This document shows, in pieces, positions 50,281 to 52,143 of a stretch of 52,143 bases of DNA. Location of the stretch: NCBI GenBank assembly GCA_003220265.1, contig QHRW01000083.1, forward strand, positions 1-52,143, in the 5' to 3' direction. Both the position numbers and the translations under genes were made by a program. This DNA is from Candidatus Rokuibacteriota bacterium (GTDB lineage: Bacteria > Methylomirabilota > Methylomirabilia > Rokubacteriales > CSP1-6). The notes beneath the pieces were generated by a model, which made no database searches, was not told where the DNA came from, and worked only from the letters and a program-made list of their open reading frames with translations. Numbering within the stretch: position 1 is the stretch's first letter; every line of letters begins with the position of its first letter.

Positions 50281-51153
50281 ATGAAGATCGGCGTCGTCCT
50301 GCCGCAGACGGAGATCGGCAACGATGCGGCCGCCATCAAGGCCTATGCGGAGTCGGTCGAGGGAATGGGCTTCACGCACGCGCTCGTGTTCGACCACGTG
50401 CTCGGCGCCAATCCCGAGCGCCCGGGCGGCTGGAAGGGCCCGTACACGTACCGCCACGCGTTCCACGAGCCGTTCGTGCTGTTCGGGTTCCTGGCCGCCG
50501 CCACGCAGCGCCTCGAGCTGGTGAGCGGCATCATCATCCTTCCGCAGCGCCAGACCGCGCTCGTCGCCAAGCAGGCCGCCGCCGTCGACGTGCTCTCGGG
50601 CGGCCGCCTGCGCCTCGGCGTCGCCGTCGGCTGGAACCCCGTCGAGTTCGAGGCGCTCGGCGAGAACTTCAAGACGCGCGGCGCCAGGATCGAGGAGCAG
50701 ATCGAGCTGATGCGCGCGCTGTGGACGAAGGAGCTGGTGACGTTCAACGGCAAGTATCACCGCGTGCCGGACGCGGGGCTCAACCCGCTGCCCGTGCAGC
50801 GGCCGATCCCGATCTGGATGGGCGGCGAGAGCGAGGTGGTCCAGAAGCGCATGGCGCGCCTCGCGGATGGCTGGATGCCGCACTTCCGTCCCGGCGCCGC
50901 CGCTCAGGCCACGGTCGATCGGATCCACGGCATGGTGCAGGATGCGGGCCGTGATCCGAAGGCGTTCGGCGTCGAGGGGCGGATGACGCTCTCGCAGATC
51001 CCCGAGAGCGAGTGGGCCAAGGAGCTGGAGGCCTGGCGCGCGATGCGCGGCATCACGCACCTGTGCGTCAGCACCATGAATCTCAAGTTGGCCAAGCCCG
51101 ACGATCACGTCGCCATGCTTCGCCGGTTCCGCGAGACCGTGGGCCTGAAGTGA
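50281..51153 (+). CDS. LLM-class F420-dependent oxidoreductase
   Basis: A 290-residue enzyme with the same short layout as the one at 42385: MKIGVVLPQTEIGNDAAAIKAYAESVEG, HALVFDHVLGANPERP, VSGIIILPQRQTALVAKQAAAVDVLSGGRLRLGVAVGWN (in pieces) and FNGKYHRVPDAGLNPLPVQRPIPIWMGG. Cofactor F420 is likely. It starts seven bases after the deacetylase stop and its stop overlaps the amidohydrolase start (GTGA), so the two are translationally coupled. Confidence 0.9.
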   Translation: MKIGVVLPQTEIGNDAAAIKAYAESVEGMGFTHALVFDHVLGANPERPGGWKGPYTYRHAFHEPFVLFGFLAAATQRLELVSGIIILPQRQTALVAKQAAAVDVLSGGRLRLGVAVGWNPVEFEALGENFKTRGARIEEQIELMRALWTKELVTFNGKYHRVPDAGLNPLPVQRPIPIWMGGESEVVQKRMARLADGWMPHFRPGAAAQATVDRIHGMVQDAGRDPKAFGVEGRMTLSQIPESEWAKELEAWRAMRGITHLCVSTMNLKLAKPDDHVAMLRRFRETVGLK

Positions 51154-51983
51154 TCGTCGACATCCACGCGCACTACTTCCCGAGGGCGTACAACGACCTG
51201 CTCGTGCGGATCGGCGGGCGCAGCCTGCCGGAGGCCGCTCGCGCGCTCACCGCGCGGCCCATGCGCCACGACGATGCCGCGGAGATCGCCACGCGGCTCG
51301 AGCGCATGGATGACGCCGGCGTGCAGATGCAGGTGCTCTCACCGGCCGCCAGCCCGCCGTACGCCGAGAAGGAGGCCGACGCCGTCGAGGCGGCGCGCCT
51401 CATCAACGACGCCTACGCCGAGCTGGCCGCGAAGCACCCGGGCCGCTTCACGGCCGTCGTGTCGCTGCCGCTGCCGCACATCGACGCGGCGCTGCGCGAG
51501 ATGGAGCGCGGGCTGGATCAGCTCGGCATGGCCGGCGTGTCGATGACCTGCTCGTGCTTCGACCGCTCGACCGCCGAGGCCGAGTTCGAGCCCCTCTACG
51601 CCGAGATGCATCGCCGCCGCGCGCTGCTGAACTACCATCCGATCCAGAACGGCATCTGCTCGCCGCTGATCAACGACTACAAGTTCACCGTGTCGGTCGG
51701 CGCCTCGCTGGAAGACGCGGTCATCGTCCTGCACCTGATCGCCCGGCGCATCCACGCGCGCTACCCGGACATCACGTACGTGATCCCGCACCTCGGTGGG
51801 CTCATCCCGATGCAGCTACAGCGCCTCGACAACCAGGCGCCGCGCCAGTATCCCGACCTCCCCGAGCCCCCCAGCGTGACCGCGCGGCGCTTCCACTACG
51901 TCGCCGAGGCGGGCCTGCCGGCCGGGGACGTCGACCGGATCCTGAACCACAACGCCCAGCTCCTCCTGGGCCTGCCGCACTGA
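51150..51983 (+). CDS. amidohydrolase-2 family protein, internally deleted
   Basis: A 277-residue ACMSD-like protein. VDIHAHYFP at the N-terminus binds the metal; LLNYHPIQNG and VIPHLGGLIPMQLQRLDNQAPRQY are in place, and the ending AGLPAGDVDRILNHNAQLLLGL is normal. Between RRFHY and VAEAGLP the segment that should hold the G-S/T-D-x-P catalytic aspartate is missing, roughly 40 residues, in frame. The homologue at 40096 keeps this motif. It is therefore either inactive or an assembly error. GTG 51150 overlaps the LLM stop. Confidence 0.82.
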   Translation: MIVDIHAHYFPRAYNDLLVRIGGRSLPEAARALTARPMRHDDAAEIATRLERMDDAGVQMQVLSPAASPPYAEKEADAVEAARLINDAYAELAAKHPGRFTAVVSLPLPHIDAALREMERGLDQLGMAGVSMTCSCFDRSTAEAEFEPLYAEMHRRRALLNYHPIQNGICSPLINDYKFTVSVGASLEDAVIVLHLIARRIHARYPDITYVIPHLGGLIPMQLQRLDNQAPRQYPDLPEPPSVTARRFHYVAEAGLPAGDVDRILNHNAQLLLGLPH

Positions 51984-52036
51984 GCCGCGGCCCCGCCAGC
52001 ATGCCCTCGATCACGGCGCGCGCGGCCCGGTAGGCG

Positions 52037-52143
52037 CTATACCTTCATCGGCAGCGGCGTGACGCACCCGAACTTCCAGGAGCTCTTCTCCGCCGTCACG
52101 ATGCCGGCGCAGCAGGAGCAGGTCGGCAAGGCGCTGGCGGGCA
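52037..52143. other. possible truncated coding sequence at window edge
   Basis: The last 107 bases have G/C in nearly all third positions of two opposing frames. Plus: YTFIGSGVTHPNFQELFSAV onwards, open to the edge, without start. Minus: a frame ending KFGCVTPLPMKV and stop at 52037-52039. The two cannot be separated without the sequence beyond the edge. Composition favours the plus frame; the presence of a stop and the convergent position favour the minus one. Confidence 0.25.

Noticed and set aside
52001..52033. Short ORF MPSITARAAR after the last amidohydrolase
   Set aside because: Ten codons without a ribosome binding site; no support as a gene.
1..52143. CRISPR arrays, rRNA genes, complete tRNAs, integrase or transposase genes
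   Set aside because: I looked for regular spacer repeats, rRNA signatures, other tRNA arms and tyrosine/DDE recombinase motifs on both strands and found none apart from the tRNA-Lys fragment.

Overview
The window reads as a high-GC bacterial chromosome segment. Its backbone (from about position 9,000 to the right edge) has almost exclusively G/C third codon positions. It is crowded with ABC importers for organic substrates, five F420-type luciferase-like (LLM) oxidoreductases, a formyl-CoA/oxalate-type CoA-transferase, a TauD-type dioxygenase, amidohydrolase-2 enzymes and MFS exporters. That gene mix resembles metagenomic Rokubacteria/Methylomirabilota or related soil lineages. This placement is inference from gene content only, as no rRNA or marker gene is present.

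Positions 1-8,910 differ visibly from the backbone, with lower GC and more A/T in third positions. They hold a secreted alpha/beta hydrolase, a DNA-binding/TolB-like/TPR regulator, and a Phd/YefM-RelE/ParE toxin-antitoxin pair with its own palindromic operator. A 3' fragment of a tRNA-Lys gene follows, and starting exactly at its edge comes an integron gene-cassette array without an integrase (a CALIN). I can fold five attC sites by eye (6125-6184, 7046-7097, 7557-7616, 8184-8258, 8668-8715). Each has an R''/R' core pair, a long imperfect stem and an unpaired extra base on the same arm. The cassettes encode a Tat-exported class C beta-lactamase-like serine hydrolase (frameshifted as sequenced), a SAM methyltransferase, a GNAT acetyltransferase, an isochorismatase-like hydrolase and a small four-helix membrane protein. 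A truncated sixth cassette with a signal-peptide ORF follows.

From 9,017 a five-gene dipeptide/oligopeptide-type ABC operon (ATPase, binding protein, two permeases, ATPase) meets a convergent frc-like CoA-transferase. Then come a TauD dioxygenase and two LLM enzymes, a divergent SDR/MFS pair, a Uma2 protein, a run of envelope and hypothetical genes, threonine aldolase, a second Uma2 and class II fructose-bisphosphate aldolase. From 27,337 there is a zinc alcohol dehydrogenase followed by 2-oxoacid/acetoin dehydrogenase E1-beta and E2 without E1-alpha, with a secreted protein gene between them. The next part carries small membrane proteins, an ABC1/UbiB kinase, an MFS exporter, an amidase and a secreted thermonuclease.

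From 38,237 to the right edge two similar catabolic modules flank a sugar-type ABC importer. One is HpaI aldolase-LLM-amidohydrolase. The other is fumarase/adenylosuccinate-lyase-family lyase, peptide-type binding protein, PuuE-like deacetylase, LLM and amidohydrolase. The likely logic is import, F420- or flavin-dependent oxidation, then hydrolysis/decarboxylation and C-C cleavage of an unknown organic substrate.

An intergenic double-hairpin repeat of about 66 bp occurs three times in the backbone (16604, 26134, 43265) with compensatory base changes in its stem. One copy has become the C-terminal coding sequence of the TauD gene. No CRISPR array, rRNA, intact tRNA or recombinase gene was found.
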